This document shows, piece after piece, positions 8,186-16,149 of a DNA stretch of 64,000 nt (position 1 is the first letter of the stretch; each line of letters begins with the position of its first letter). The notes under the pieces are model-generated. The model was not told the origin of the DNA. It did not search any database and saw nothing but the letters and a program-made list of their open reading frames with translations. The stretch lies in the NCBI GenBank assembly GCA_017644185.1, contig JAEPMA010000002.1:248001-312000 (forward strand), read 5' to 3'. Source of the DNA: Rhodospirillales bacterium. GTDB lineage: Bacteria > Pseudomonadota > Alphaproteobacteria > Rhodospirillales > Casp-alpha2. A program made the translations under genes and the position numbers.

Positions 8186-9013
8186 TCAAGCCGCCCGCTT
8201 CCAGAAACCGGACGCGGCGGCCTTGCGGCAGAACGCGGCGAAGTCGGTCGCCGGCCGGCCAAGCGCGCGCTCGACCCCGTCGGTGACGTATTCGTTCCGG
8301 CCATCGAGGGTGATGCGGCAGATTTCGGTCAGGACGTCCGCCACGAAATCCCCGGCGATGCCCGTCATGTCCGCGTGAAAATCGTCGAGGCTGATCGGCC
8401 GATAGGCGACTTCCCGACCCATGTGCCGCGACAGTTCCGCCGCTGCATCGGCGAACGAGAGAAGTTCCGGTCCCGTCACCTCATAGAGTTCGCCCTTATG
8501 ACCGTCCTCCGTCAGCGCCGCGACCGCCACGTCGGCGATATCGTCGACGTCGATGATCGGCTCGCGGACATCGCCCGCCGGCAACGTGATTTCGCCGTTA
8601 AGGGCGGGTTCCACCAGATACCCCTCGGAGAAGTTCTGCGCGAACCATGACGCACGGACGAGCGTGTAGTCGATGCCCGAGCGGACAACGATCCCCTCGC
8701 AAAGCTGGGCATGCGGCTCACCCCGGCCCGACAGCAGCACAAGGCGCTCGACACCCGCCGATCTTGCCAGAGCGGTTAAGGCTTCGATCTTGTCCGACGC
8801 CCCCGGAAACGCGAGATCGGGGAAATACGAAACATATACCGCACCGGCGCCGGACAAGGCGGGCGCCCAGGTTTCGGGATCGTCCCAGTCGAACGGGATC
8901 GGCGCGTGGCGCGAGCCCGCCCGGACATTCTCGCCCTTTTCAATCAGCTTACGAACGATGCGCGCGCCGGTTTTGCCGGTCGCGCCGATGACGAGGATGG
9001 GTTGGTCTTGCAT
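8186..9013 (-). CDS. NmrA-like NAD(P)-binding protein (atypical SDR)
   Basis: A 275-residue Rossmann protein. The glycine-rich motif GATGKTGARIVRKL lies near residues 8-21, and further segments (LVRASWFAQNFSEGY, VDDIADVAVAALTEDGHKGE) are typical of the NmrA/HSCARG and quinone-oxidoreductase 2-like atypical SDRs. These act as redox sensors or reductases. The ATG at 9013 is chosen because the Rossmann motif follows immediately and GAAAGGA precedes it; a longer frame to 9160 would run across the regulator's operators. It is divergent from a TetR regulator that almost certainly controls it through the sites at 9053-9109. Confidence 0.88.
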   Translation of the reverse strand: MQDQPILVIGATGKTGARIVRKLIEKGENVRAGSRHAPIPFDWDDPETWAPALSGAGAVYVSYFPDLAFPGASDKIEALTALARSAGVERLVLLSGRGEPHAQLCEGIVVRSGIDYTLVRASWFAQNFSEGYLVEPALNGEITLPAGDVREPIIDVDDIADVAVAALTEDGHKGELYEVTGPELLSFADAAAELSRHMGREVAYRPISLDDFHADMTGIAGDFVADVLTEICRITLDGRNEYVTDGVERALGRPATDFAAFCRKAAASGFWKRAA

Positions 9014-9052
9014 GGTCTTTCCTTTCGTATGATCTAATTTCTTGCTTCCAAC

Positions 9053-9109
9053 TTGACACTGTGTAAAGTTGATGGCGGACGAAATAACAGGAGCTTTACA
9101 CTGTGTCAA
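9053..9109. promoter_or_regulatory. Twin TetR operators between NmrA-like and TetR genes
   Basis: Two near-identical 15-bp dyads lie in opposite orientation: TTGACACTGTGTAAA at 9053-9067 and TTTACACTGTGTCAA at 9095-9109. Each is an imperfect palindrome of the form TTkACAC-N-GTGTmAA. Their centres (9060 and 9102) are 42 bp apart, four helical turns, placing them on the same DNA face. The second site contains the GTG start codon of the TetR gene. The arrangement suggests autoregulation and joint control of the divergent gene. Confidence 0.8.
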
Positions 9110-9687
9110 GTGGCAATCCGGAAACCCGGCAAAGAATCCTCGACGCCGCGTGGCGGGCACTGGAATCGGGGGATGCGAAGAAAACCCGCATGGGCGACAT
9201 CGCGAAGCTGGCGGGCGTCAGCCGTCAGGCGCTCTATCTTCACTTCCCCGCGCGCACCGACCTCCTCGTCGCGGTGACGCAATACATCGACCGGATCAAG
9301 GACGTGGACGGCAGGCTCGAAAAGAGCCGCAATGCGTCGTCGGGGGGTGAGCGGTTGGACGCGTTCATCGAGGCGTGGGGCGACTACATCCCCGAAATCG
9401 CCGGTGTCGCCAGGGCTTTATTGGATATGCGGGTGGGCGACCCGGATGCCGGGATGGCATGGGACGACCGCATGCGGGCGGTGCGCCACGGCTGCGATGC
9501 CGCCGTCAAAGCGTTGAAGAAGGATGGTGATTTATCGAACGATCATACGCAGGCCCAGGCGACCGATGTTCTGTGGATGCTGTTGTCGTTCGAGAACTGG
9601 GAACGGCTGAGGTTCGGATGCGGCTGGCCGCAGAAGAAATACGTCACTGAAATGAAGGCCATGGCGCGGCGCCTTTTAACGGATTGA
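9103..9687 (+). CDS. TetR family transcriptional regulator
   Basis: A 194-residue regulator. The N-terminal helix-turn-helix spans about residues 8-55 (MGDIAKLAGVSRQALYLHF), followed by an all-helical ligand-binding domain. It starts at GTG 9103 with GGAG ten bases upstream; the start codon lies inside one operator half, so bound repressor would sit directly over the translation start. The likely target is the divergent NmrA-like gene and itself. The inducer is unknown. Confidence 0.92.
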   Translation: MSSGNPETRQRILDAAWRALESGDAKKTRMGDIAKLAGVSRQALYLHFPARTDLLVAVTQYIDRIKDVDGRLEKSRNASSGGERLDAFIEAWGDYIPEIAGVARALLDMRVGDPDAGMAWDDRMRAVRHGCDAAVKALKKDGDLSNDHTQAQATDVLWMLLSFENWERLRFGCGWPQKKYVTEMKAMARRLLTD

Positions 9688-9727
9688 TGCCCGTCCGGCG
9701 CCGCGACCATGATCCTGTATTCCCCGC

Positions 9728-9973
9728 TCACAGGTTGAGCATGCTTCTTCTATGTGCCGGAATGTCGAGGAGCGGACGCCCAGCTTCCCGGTCCGCGTCG
9801 GCGCGGCTGACGCCGATATCTTCGAGTTGCGCGTCGCTGAGCATGGCGAGTTGACGCCGTTCGGCCTGCACCCTGAGGGCCAGAATGACATAGCGCGCCA
9901 GCCGCGCCGGCAGGTTGTGACGCTCGCCGATGAAACGCGCCGATTGATCCAGGACTGCAATATACTGTGACAT
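9728..9973 (-). CDS. DUF1127 domain small protein
   Basis: An 81-residue protein with a C-terminal DUF1127 motif: LARYVILALRVQAERRQLA followed by LSDAQLEDIGVSRADADREA. DUF1127 proteins are small, arginine-rich and abundant in alphaproteobacteria; some act in phosphate, carbon or RNA-related regulation. Nothing in the sequence specifies a function here. It is divergent from the LysR gene at 10103, across a gap of about 130 bp. Confidence 0.85.
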   Translation of the reverse strand: MSQYIAVLDQSARFIGERHNLPARLARYVILALRVQAERRQLAMLSDAQLEDIGVSRADADREAGRPLLDIPAHRRSMLNL

Positions 9974-10102
9974 GATCCTTCTCCGTTTCAGGTGCCCGAG
10001 AATGCGCCATCCGTGGATTGGCGCCCACCCGATACGCGGCTTTCTTGCGGGCTGTTGGCGCGGACCATCGTCTATTTCATTGCATTAGGAAATGGAATTA
10101 GT

Positions 10103-11023
10103 ATGATATCTTCCATTATGAACTCTAATGATGCATTGATCCCGCTCCGAAACATCGACGTGGCGCTGGCCCGGGCCTTCGTGGCGACCGCCGAAACCGG
10201 CGGCATGACGGCGGCCGGGCGGCTGCTGAACCTCACCCAGGGCGCGGTCAGCCAGCAGATCAAGCGGCTCGAGGACTTGCTGCAGAAAGAGCTGTTCGAT
10301 CGCGAGCACCGGCAACTGACGCTGACCCCGGAGGGCGAGCGCCTGCTTTTGCATGCACGCCGCCTGATCGCGCTCAACGACGAGATCTGGGGCCTGATGA
10401 ACGCACCGGGTTTCGAGGGCAAGGTACGTCTCGGCGTTCCCGGGGATATCATTCGCCCGTTCATGCCGCCGATTCTGCGCGCCTTCAAACATGCCTGGCC
10501 CAAGGTCCAGATCGAGTTGACGTGCGAGTCCTCGGTCGAGCTGAAAAAGGCGCTGGCGAAGGGCGACATCGATCTGACGCTGACCACGGAATCCGACACC
10601 CCGCAGGGCGCGGAACGGCTTTTGACCGAAGACCTCGTCTGGCTCGGGTGCCCGGGCGGGCGCATTTGGCACGAAGATCCGCTGCCCGTCGGCAATGCCA
10701 ATCCGAGCTGCACTTTCCGCGCCGCGATGCTTCACGGCCTCGAAAAACAGGGACGTGACTGGCGCATCGTCGGCCCGTCCGGCCACGAGGTGATGCTGGC
10801 CAAGATCGAAGCCGATCTTGCCGTTACCGCCCTGCTGCAGAGCTCGGTGCCGCCGCACCTGGAAATCCTCGGGCCCGATTCCGGGTTGCCGGTGCTGACG
10901 CCGTTCCATGTCAATCTGTACACCCGCACCAGCCAGACCAACGAGGTCGTGCAGGAGCTGGCGCAGCAGATCCGTGAACAGGTGACCCGGCGTTTCGTAC
11001 CGCCGCAGCGCAAGGCGGGTTGA
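10103..11023 (+). CDS. LysR family transcriptional regulator
   Basis: About 306 residues. The helix-turn-helix lies near residues 16-75 (FVATAETGGMTAAGRLLNLT, then QGAVSQQIKRLEDLL), followed by a periplasmic-binding-like effector domain. I chose ATG 10103 because AGGAAATGGAA lies just upstream and the family DNA-binding domain begins soon after; the open frame extends to 9992 without a better start. The following GNAT gene starts 4 bp after its stop, so the two are likely one transcript. The divergent DUF1127 gene is a possible target. Confidence 0.88.
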   Translation: MISSIMNSNDALIPLRNIDVALARAFVATAETGGMTAAGRLLNLTQGAVSQQIKRLEDLLQKELFDREHRQLTLTPEGERLLLHARRLIALNDEIWGLMNAPGFEGKVRLGVPGDIIRPFMPPILRAFKHAWPKVQIELTCESSVELKKALAKGDIDLTLTTESDTPQGAERLLTEDLVWLGCPGGRIWHEDPLPVGNANPSCTFRAAMLHGLEKQGRDWRIVGPSGHEVMLAKIEADLAVTALLQSSVPPHLEILGPDSGLPVLTPFHVNLYTRTSQTNEVVQELAQQIREQVTRRFVPPQRKAG

Positions 11024-11027
11024 GTCC

Positions 11028-11621
11028 TTGCCGCTCGACGTCCGCGCCCTCACCCCGACGACAGGGTTGAACGATCACCTTGAAAACCTTGCCCAGCTTC
11101 GCATCCGGGTATTCAGGGACTGGCCCTATCTTTATGACGGCGATATCGCGTACGAGCGCGAATATCTCGCGGGTTTCGCGGCTTCAGATGGCGCTGTCTG
11201 CATCGCCGCCTTCGACGGCGACGATATGATCGGGGCGTCGACGGGGATGCCGCTGATTGACGAGCACGACGAGATCAAAAAACCCTTCGTCGACGCCGCC
11301 ATCCCGCTCGATGACATCTTCTATTGCGCCGAATCCGTACTGCTTTCGGATTACCGCGGCCGGGGTATCTATCGACAGTTCATGGACGGTCGCGAGGCGC
11401 ACGCGCGCGGTTTCGATCGTTTCAACACCCTCGTCTTTTGTGGGGTGCAGCGCCCCGACGATCATCCGCTGAAACCGAAAGACGCCGAACCGCTGGATAA
11501 CGTGTGGCGGCATTTCGGGTATGAGCCGGTCGAGAGCCTTGTCTGTTATTTCTCATGGAAAGACGTGGATCGGGACGGCGAGACGGAAAAACCGCTCAAA
11601 TTCTGGCTGAAATCGCTCTGA
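11028..11621 (+). CDS. GNAT family N-acetyltransferase-like protein
   Basis: A 197-residue protein. The segment ESVLLSDYRGRGIYRQFMD near residues 102-120 matches GNAT motif A, with the acetyl-CoA pyrophosphate loop R/Q-x-x-G-x-G/A as YRGRGIY. Strands before and after fit the fold. The acceptor substrate is unknown. It starts at TTG 11028, only 4 bp after the LysR stop, and lacks a strong ribosome binding site, which fits translation from the upstream message. Confidence 0.78.
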   Translation: MPLDVRALTPTTGLNDHLENLAQLRIRVFRDWPYLYDGDIAYEREYLAGFAASDGAVCIAAFDGDDMIGASTGMPLIDEHDEIKKPFVDAAIPLDDIFYCAESVLLSDYRGRGIYRQFMDGREAHARGFDRFNTLVFCGVQRPDDHPLKPKDAEPLDNVWRHFGYEPVESLVCYFSWKDVDRDGETEKPLKFWLKSL

Positions 11622-11720
11622 CCCCTCACCCGGCGCGCCATGCGCGCTACCCTCTCCCCGAGGAGAGGGGAGGTTGCGGTTTTCGTTCCTTCTCCCTTGG
11701 GAGAAGGACAGGATGAGGGT
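11622..11720. repeat. Dispersed intergenic hairpin repeat, copy 1
   Basis: Between the GNAT and serA genes there is a CCCCTCACCC-type edge, a hairpin CCCTCTCC-CCGA-GGAGAGGG, a second hairpin CTTCTCCC/GGGAGAAG, and an inverted edge GGATGAGGG. The same modules recur at 13560-13651, 26550-26626, 29730-29820 and 38540-38775. This is a REP/MITE-like palindromic family; no coding capacity is seen. Confidence 0.75.
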
Positions 11721-11796
11721 AATCAACAACCGTTGTATTGCAGGTGCGAAGGGGCTATGAAACCGGCTCTTCCGGTTACCGGCCGAGGCAATCCAA

Positions 11797-13050
11797 ATGA
11801 CATCGATCCAGAACCCATCCCTTTCCAAGGACAAGATCAAGGTCCTGTTGCTGGAGGGGATCAGCGACACCGCCGTCGACACCTTCAAGAAGGCGGGCTA
11901 CCAGAACATCGAACGCCTGACGACAGCCCTCGACGGCACCGATCTCACCGACGCGCTTCAGGAAACCCGCATTCTCGGTATTCGGTCGCGGACCCAGATC
12001 ACCAAAGACGTGCTCGCCGCCACGGATCGCCTTGTCGCGGTCGGGTGTTTCTCGGTCGGCACCAACCAGATCGACCTCGCCGCCGCGCAGCGCCGGGGCG
12101 TACCCGTCTTCAACGCGCCGTTTTCGAACACCCGTTCCGTCGCCGAACTGACCATCGCCGAGATCGTGATGCTGTTCCGGCGCACCTTCCCCCGCTCGGT
12201 CGCGGCGCACGCCGGCGGCTGGCAGAAATCCGCTGTCGGGTCCCGCGAAGTCCGGGGCAAGACGCTGGGGATCGTCGGTTACGGGAATATCGGCACCCAG
12301 CTTTCAATGCTTGCCGAAGCGATGGGCATGCGGGTCGTCTATTACGATCACACCGATAAACTCCGCCACGGTAACGTTGAGCCAACGGCCTCACTCGCAG
12401 ACCTTCTGAAAGAGGCCGACGTGGTCTCGCTTCACGTGCCCGACACGGCGGAAACCCGCGGCATGATCGGCGCCGACGAGATCAAATCGATGAAAAAGGG
12501 CGCGTATCTGATCAACAACGCGCGTGGGAAAGTGGTCGATATCGATGCCCTCGCCAAGGCGCTCAAATCCGAACACCTCGCGGGTGCCGCGATCGACGTC
12601 TTCCCGGCCGAGCCCGGCTCCAACAAGGAAACGTTCACCTCCCCCCTTCAGGGGCTCGAGAACGTGATCCTGACGCCGCATGTCGGCGGCTCGACCGAAG
12701 AGGCGCAGGAGCGCATCGGCGAGGAAGTGGCGCGCAAGCTGTGCGACTATTCCGACATCGGCAACACGGTGGGCGCGGTCAACTTCCCGCAGGTCCTGCT
12801 GCCCCCGCGCCCGGCGGGAACACGCTTTTTACAGGTTCAGAAGAACCTCCCTGGTGAGCTGACGCGTTTGAACGAAGTGTTCGCCAAGCACGGCACCAAC
12901 ATCGCCGGCCAGTACTACCAGACCGAAGGCGATATCGGTTACGTGGTGCTCGACGCCGATGGGGCGGTGGATGAGGCGGAAGAAATTCTCTCGGACATCC
13001 GCAACCTCGACGGCACCATCCGCGCACGCCTCGTGCACCGGATCGAGTAG
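11797..13050 (+). CDS. serA: D-3-phosphoglycerate dehydrogenase
   Basis: A 417-residue E. coli-type SerA. It catalyses the NAD-dependent oxidation of 3-phosphoglycerate, the first committed step of serine synthesis in the cytoplasm. It shows the substrate-binding segment GIRSRTQIT and VGCFSVGTNQIDL, the Rossmann motif GIVGYGNIGTQL, the catalytic Arg in NNARGKVVDI, and His in LTPHVGGSTEEAQE. A C-terminal ACT domain (about 340-417, NIAGQYYQTEGDIGYVVLD) would mediate serine feedback inhibition. Length and domain order match the short tetrameric form. It stands alone; serB and serC are not adjacent. Confidence 0.96.
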   Translation: MTSIQNPSLSKDKIKVLLLEGISDTAVDTFKKAGYQNIERLTTALDGTDLTDALQETRILGIRSRTQITKDVLAATDRLVAVGCFSVGTNQIDLAAAQRRGVPVFNAPFSNTRSVAELTIAEIVMLFRRTFPRSVAAHAGGWQKSAVGSREVRGKTLGIVGYGNIGTQLSMLAEAMGMRVVYYDHTDKLRHGNVEPTASLADLLKEADVVSLHVPDTAETRGMIGADEIKSMKKGAYLINNARGKVVDIDALAKALKSEHLAGAAIDVFPAEPGSNKETFTSPLQGLENVILTPHVGGSTEEAQERIGEEVARKLCDYSDIGNTVGAVNFPQVLLPPRPAGTRFLQVQKNLPGELTRLNEVFAKHGTNIAGQYYQTEGDIGYVVLDADGAVDEAEEILSDIRNLDGTIRARLVHRIE

Positions 13051-13059
13051 GTTTCAAAT

Positions 13060-13233
13060 TTGCAAGTCCCGATCAATCCGGATCATGTATTCAAGTTCGT
13101 CAAGAACAAGCGACTTCGGATGTTCCTGTCGTACACTCTATTAGCCATCCTTATCCTGATCGGACTCGCCTATTGGTTCATGAAATGGACGACTCGGGAG
13201 CAGTGGGAAAGCTTCTTCAACAATCTCTTCTAG
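13060..13233 (+). CDS. Small single-pass membrane protein (hypothetical)
   Basis: A 57-codon frame begins 9 bp after the serA stop. It encodes MQVPINPDHVFKFVKNKRLR, then one clear transmembrane helix (about residues 22-42, TLLAILILIGLAYWFMKW) and a short charged tail. The basic residues before the helix suggest an N-in topology. The start would be TTG at 13060 and no good Shine-Dalgarno is visible, so expression would depend on the serA message. The amphipathic layout looks genuine, but I recognise no family. Confidence 0.4.
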   Translation: MQVPINPDHVFKFVKNKRLRMFLSYTLLAILILIGLAYWFMKWTTREQWESFFNNLF

Positions 13234-13239
13234 CAAACG

Positions 13240-13651
13240 CGTCACCCCGGCGAAGGCCGGGGTCCAGATTGACCGCTGGTATGGATTCCGGCCTGCGCCG
13301 GAATGACGATGTGATTTGATACCGAACACCGTCTATCCCGGACGGGCCGCAGGCGCGAGCCGGGACCCATTTCCGATCGCAACGGCTGTTGCCTGTTCAG
13401 ACATAGGCCCCGGATCAGGTCCGGGGCAGACGGGTTCGTCGTAAATAGACACCACCGTCGTCCTGAACTTGATTCAGGACCCATGCGGCTGGATGCCGAT
13501 ACGGATGGCCCTCATGGACCCTGAATCAAGTTCAGGGCGACGTACGGGAGGACACCGCGCCCCCTCACCTAACCTCTCCCCCTGAGGGGGAGAGGAATAT
13601 GGCGACAGGGTCCCTCTCCTCCACGTGTGGAGGAGAGGACAGGTGAGGAGG
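13240..13651. repeat. Cluster of intergenic palindromic repeats (gene-free)
   Basis: No gene is seen in this roughly 410-bp gap. It contains four modules. At 13240-13308 is a CACCCCGG-type edge with internal hairpin and GGAATGACG end. At 13331-13440 is a CTATCCCGGA-type unit. At 13456-13542 a large inverted repeat has arms of about 25 bp (CGTCGTCCTGAACTTGATTC against its complement). At 13560-13651 are CCTCTCC hairpins also found, inverted, at 38650-38765. Such clusters separate serA from the convergent antiporter gene and may work as bidirectional terminators. Confidence 0.75.
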
Positions 13652-13652
13652 C

Positions 13653-15443
13653 CTATCCCTTCTTCTCACCCTCTTCCGATTTATCGTCGAGGGCGTCCTG
13701 GGCGAAGATTTCTTCCAGCTCCACCGCCCACGCCTTGGCGGATTCCTGAAACGCCTTTTCGTCGGTGTGATGGCCGAACTGGTGCTTGAGCCGCCGTTCG
13801 TCGTGATCGCGGAACAGCTCGGCAATATACTTGGCGTCCTTCGACGCAAACCCGATGTTTTCGAGGGTAATGCGGCCGGCCTCGATCCCGGAATGGAAGG
13901 TCTCGCGGATGACGTGGGTGACGCCCTGCTCCATCAATCGATACGCGTGCTGGCGGTCCTTGGCGCGCGCGATCACGGTCATGTTGGGGAAGCGTTCGCG
14001 CACCAGTTCCGCGGTCCGGACCGATTGATCGGGATCGTCGACGGCAAGTAACAGCACCTTGGCCTCCGACGCCCCCGCCGCCAGCATGACGTCGTAGCGG
14101 GTCGAATCCCCGTAATAGATCTTGTTGCCGTACTTGGCGACGAAGTTGATCTGGTTGGGATCCAGCTCCAACGCGGTGAAGCCGATCCGTTTGGCGCGCA
14201 GCATGCGCCCGATGATCTGACCGAAACGCCCGAAGCCGGCGATGATGACCGGATGCTCGACCTCGCCCGGCATGGCGTCTTCGGGGATATCGGGCTGCGG
14301 TTGGGCGTTGAAGCGGTCGGAAATCAGATAAAGCAGCGGCGTCACCGCCATCGACAACGTCACCACGAGGATCGCCATTTCGGCATTCTGGCGCGCCAGC
14401 ACTTCGGCGCCCACAGCAATCCCCAGAATGACGAAGGCGAACTCGCCCCCCTGAGAGATCGAAATCGCGAGGTTGCGCCTCGCGATACCGTTGAGCCCGT
14501 TGATATACCCCAAGCCCCACAACACCGCCGCCTTAACCGCGACCAAACCGACCACGCATCCGATCACGGCGATGAATTCCGTGATCAGCAGCCCGAAGTT
14601 CACCGACATGCCGACGGCGATGAAGAACAACCCCAGCAACAGCCCCTTGAACGGCTCGATATCGGCCTCCAACGCGTGGCGGTACTCGCTGTCGGCCAGC
14701 AGCACGCCCGCCAGGAACGCCCCCAGCGCCATCGAAAGACCCACCGACTGCATCAGCAAAGCCGTGCCGACGACCGTCAAAAGCCCACACGCGGTGAAAA
14801 TCTCGCGGAGTCCGGTCTCGGCGATATTCGAGAGGACGAACTTCAACAAATACCGCCCGACCACGATCACGGCGGCGATGACCCCCGCAATGGTCAACCC
14901 GTCAACCCAGAGATCGGCCCCCGTCATTTCCTTACCACCGCCCAAAAGCGGCACCAAAGCGATGATCGGGATCGCGGCGATATCCTGGAACAACAAGACC
15001 GAGAACGCGGACCGTCCGTAGCGTGTCGTCAGGTGCCCCTTCTCGGCCATGATCTGCAGGGCGAACGCGGTCGAGGACAGAGACAACGCAACCCCGATAG
15101 CGACGGCGCCGGGCCAGGGCACCCCAAACCCGTAAGACGCCGCCGCCAGGATCGCGGCACTGATCATGACCTGGGCACCGCCCAGGCCGAACACCGGCCG
15201 GCGCATGGTCCAAAGACGTTCCGGCTGCAATTCGAGACCGATCAGAAACAACAAAAGGACGACCCCGAACTCACCGAAATGCAGGATGCTCTCGACGTCC
15301 GATACCAGCCGGAGCCCCCAAGGCCCGATGGCCGCCCCGGCGAGAAGATAGCCGAGCACCGAGCCCAACCCGAGCCGCTTCGACAGCGGCACCGCCACCA
15401 CGGCGGCGCCCAGGAAAATAGCGGCTTCGGCAATCAGGGACAT
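13653..15443 (-). CDS. Kef-type monovalent cation:proton antiporter (CPA2) with TrkA-N domain
   Basis: About 596 residues. The N-terminal 390 residues form 12-13 transmembrane helices of the Na/H exchanger fold (LGYLLAGAAIGPWGL near residues 30-45; GAFLAGVLLADSEYRH with the helix-4/5 region). The C-terminal TrkA-N/RCK domain starts at about residue 400 (VIIAGFGRFGQIIGRML, a glycine-rich NAD loop). This is the architecture of KefB/KefC/YbaL K+ efflux systems. ATG 15443 is preferred because it aligns with the first membrane helix and has AAGGA upstream; TTG 15482 is an in-frame alternative. No KefF/KefG ancillary gene is adjacent. Confidence 0.9.
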   Translation of the reverse strand: MSLIAEAAIFLGAAVVAVPLSKRLGLGSVLGYLLAGAAIGPWGLRLVSDVESILHFGEFGVVLLLFLIGLELQPERLWTMRRPVFGLGGAQVMISAAILAAASYGFGVPWPGAVAIGVALSLSSTAFALQIMAEKGHLTTRYGRSAFSVLLFQDIAAIPIIALVPLLGGGKEMTGADLWVDGLTIAGVIAAVIVVGRYLLKFVLSNIAETGLREIFTACGLLTVVGTALLMQSVGLSMALGAFLAGVLLADSEYRHALEADIEPFKGLLLGLFFIAVGMSVNFGLLITEFIAVIGCVVGLVAVKAAVLWGLGYINGLNGIARRNLAISISQGGEFAFVILGIAVGAEVLARQNAEMAILVVTLSMAVTPLLYLISDRFNAQPQPDIPEDAMPGEVEHPVIIAGFGRFGQIIGRMLRAKRIGFTALELDPNQINFVAKYGNKIYYGDSTRYDVMLAAGASEAKVLLLAVDDPDQSVRTAELVRERFPNMTVIARAKDRQHAYRLMEQGVTHVIRETFHSGIEAGRITLENIGFASKDAKYIAELFRDHDERRLKHQFGHHTDEKAFQESAKAWAVELEEIFAQDALDDKSEEGEKKG

Positions 15444-15672
15444 GGGGATGGACGGTCCTTCGAGGGCTGGAGTTACACTCAAACTTCGGAATCTCAGGTT
15501 ACAGGCGATAGGTAAGGATGGGAACTGGCCCCGAATAGCTTTCGGAAGTTTGGCGGGAATTTTTTGGCCACGGGGCCGGATGACCCACTATTCCCCCGCC
15601 ATCCGCTGGTCATTTCATTCGAATTTTACTAAAAGTATTACAAATCAGGATTCGACACTTTGAGGGGTCTGA

Positions 15673-16149
15673 ATGTCGAACACCTCCACGATCAGCGTCA
15701 CCGGCTGGGTGATCGCGCTCGCGCTGTATGCAAGCGCCGCCATAGCGGCGGACGAAGTCAATGTCGGACCGGCGGGGGTCGCCCTTCACGGCTACGATCC
15801 CGTCAGCTATTTCGACCCGGGCCGGCCGGTCCAGGGCAGTAAATCCCTGAGCGCCGGGCACGACGGCGCGGTCTATTTTTTCTCGACTCGGGACAACCTC
15901 AGAAAATTCATCCGCGAGCCGGGCAAGTATACACCGGCCTACGGCGGTTGGTGCTCGTATGGTGTGCGTGTCGGGCGCAAGTTCGATGCCGATCCCAACG
16001 CGTGGGTGATCGAGAGCGGGAAGCTCTACCTGCAACTCGATCTCGGCACCCAAAAAGTCTGGGACAAGGACCGCCTCAAGAATATCGAGATCGCCGACCG
16101 TTTATGGCCGAGCATCTTGTCCACACCGGCGGAAATCCGTGGCAAGTGA
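15673..16149 (+). CDS. Exported YHS domain protein
   Basis: A 158-residue protein with an N-terminal signal peptide (hydrophobic core about 10-22, cleavage after AIAA). It is followed by a YHS-type domain: ALHGYDPVSYFDPGRPVQGS, YFFSTRDNLRKFIREPGKY and YGGWCSYGVRVGRK. YHS domains are small, often metal-linked folds; exported members have no established role. Its end overlaps the following sensor kinase gene by 11 bp, so the two are cotranscribed and the YHS protein could be a periplasmic partner of the kinase sensor domain. That link is inference. Confidence 0.85.
   Translation: MSNTSTISVTGWVIALALYASAAIAADEVNVGPAGVALHGYDPVSYFDPGRPVQGSKSLSAGHDGAVYFFSTRDNLRKFIREPGKYTPAYGGWCSYGVRVGRKFDADPNAWVIESGKLYLQLDLGTQKVWDKDRLKNIEIADRLWPSILSTPAEIRGK

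Noticed and set aside
14253-15515. A 420-codon plus-strand frame over the antiporter gene
   Set aside because: It is antisense to a complete Kef-type antiporter and has low-complexity Arg/Gln/His composition.
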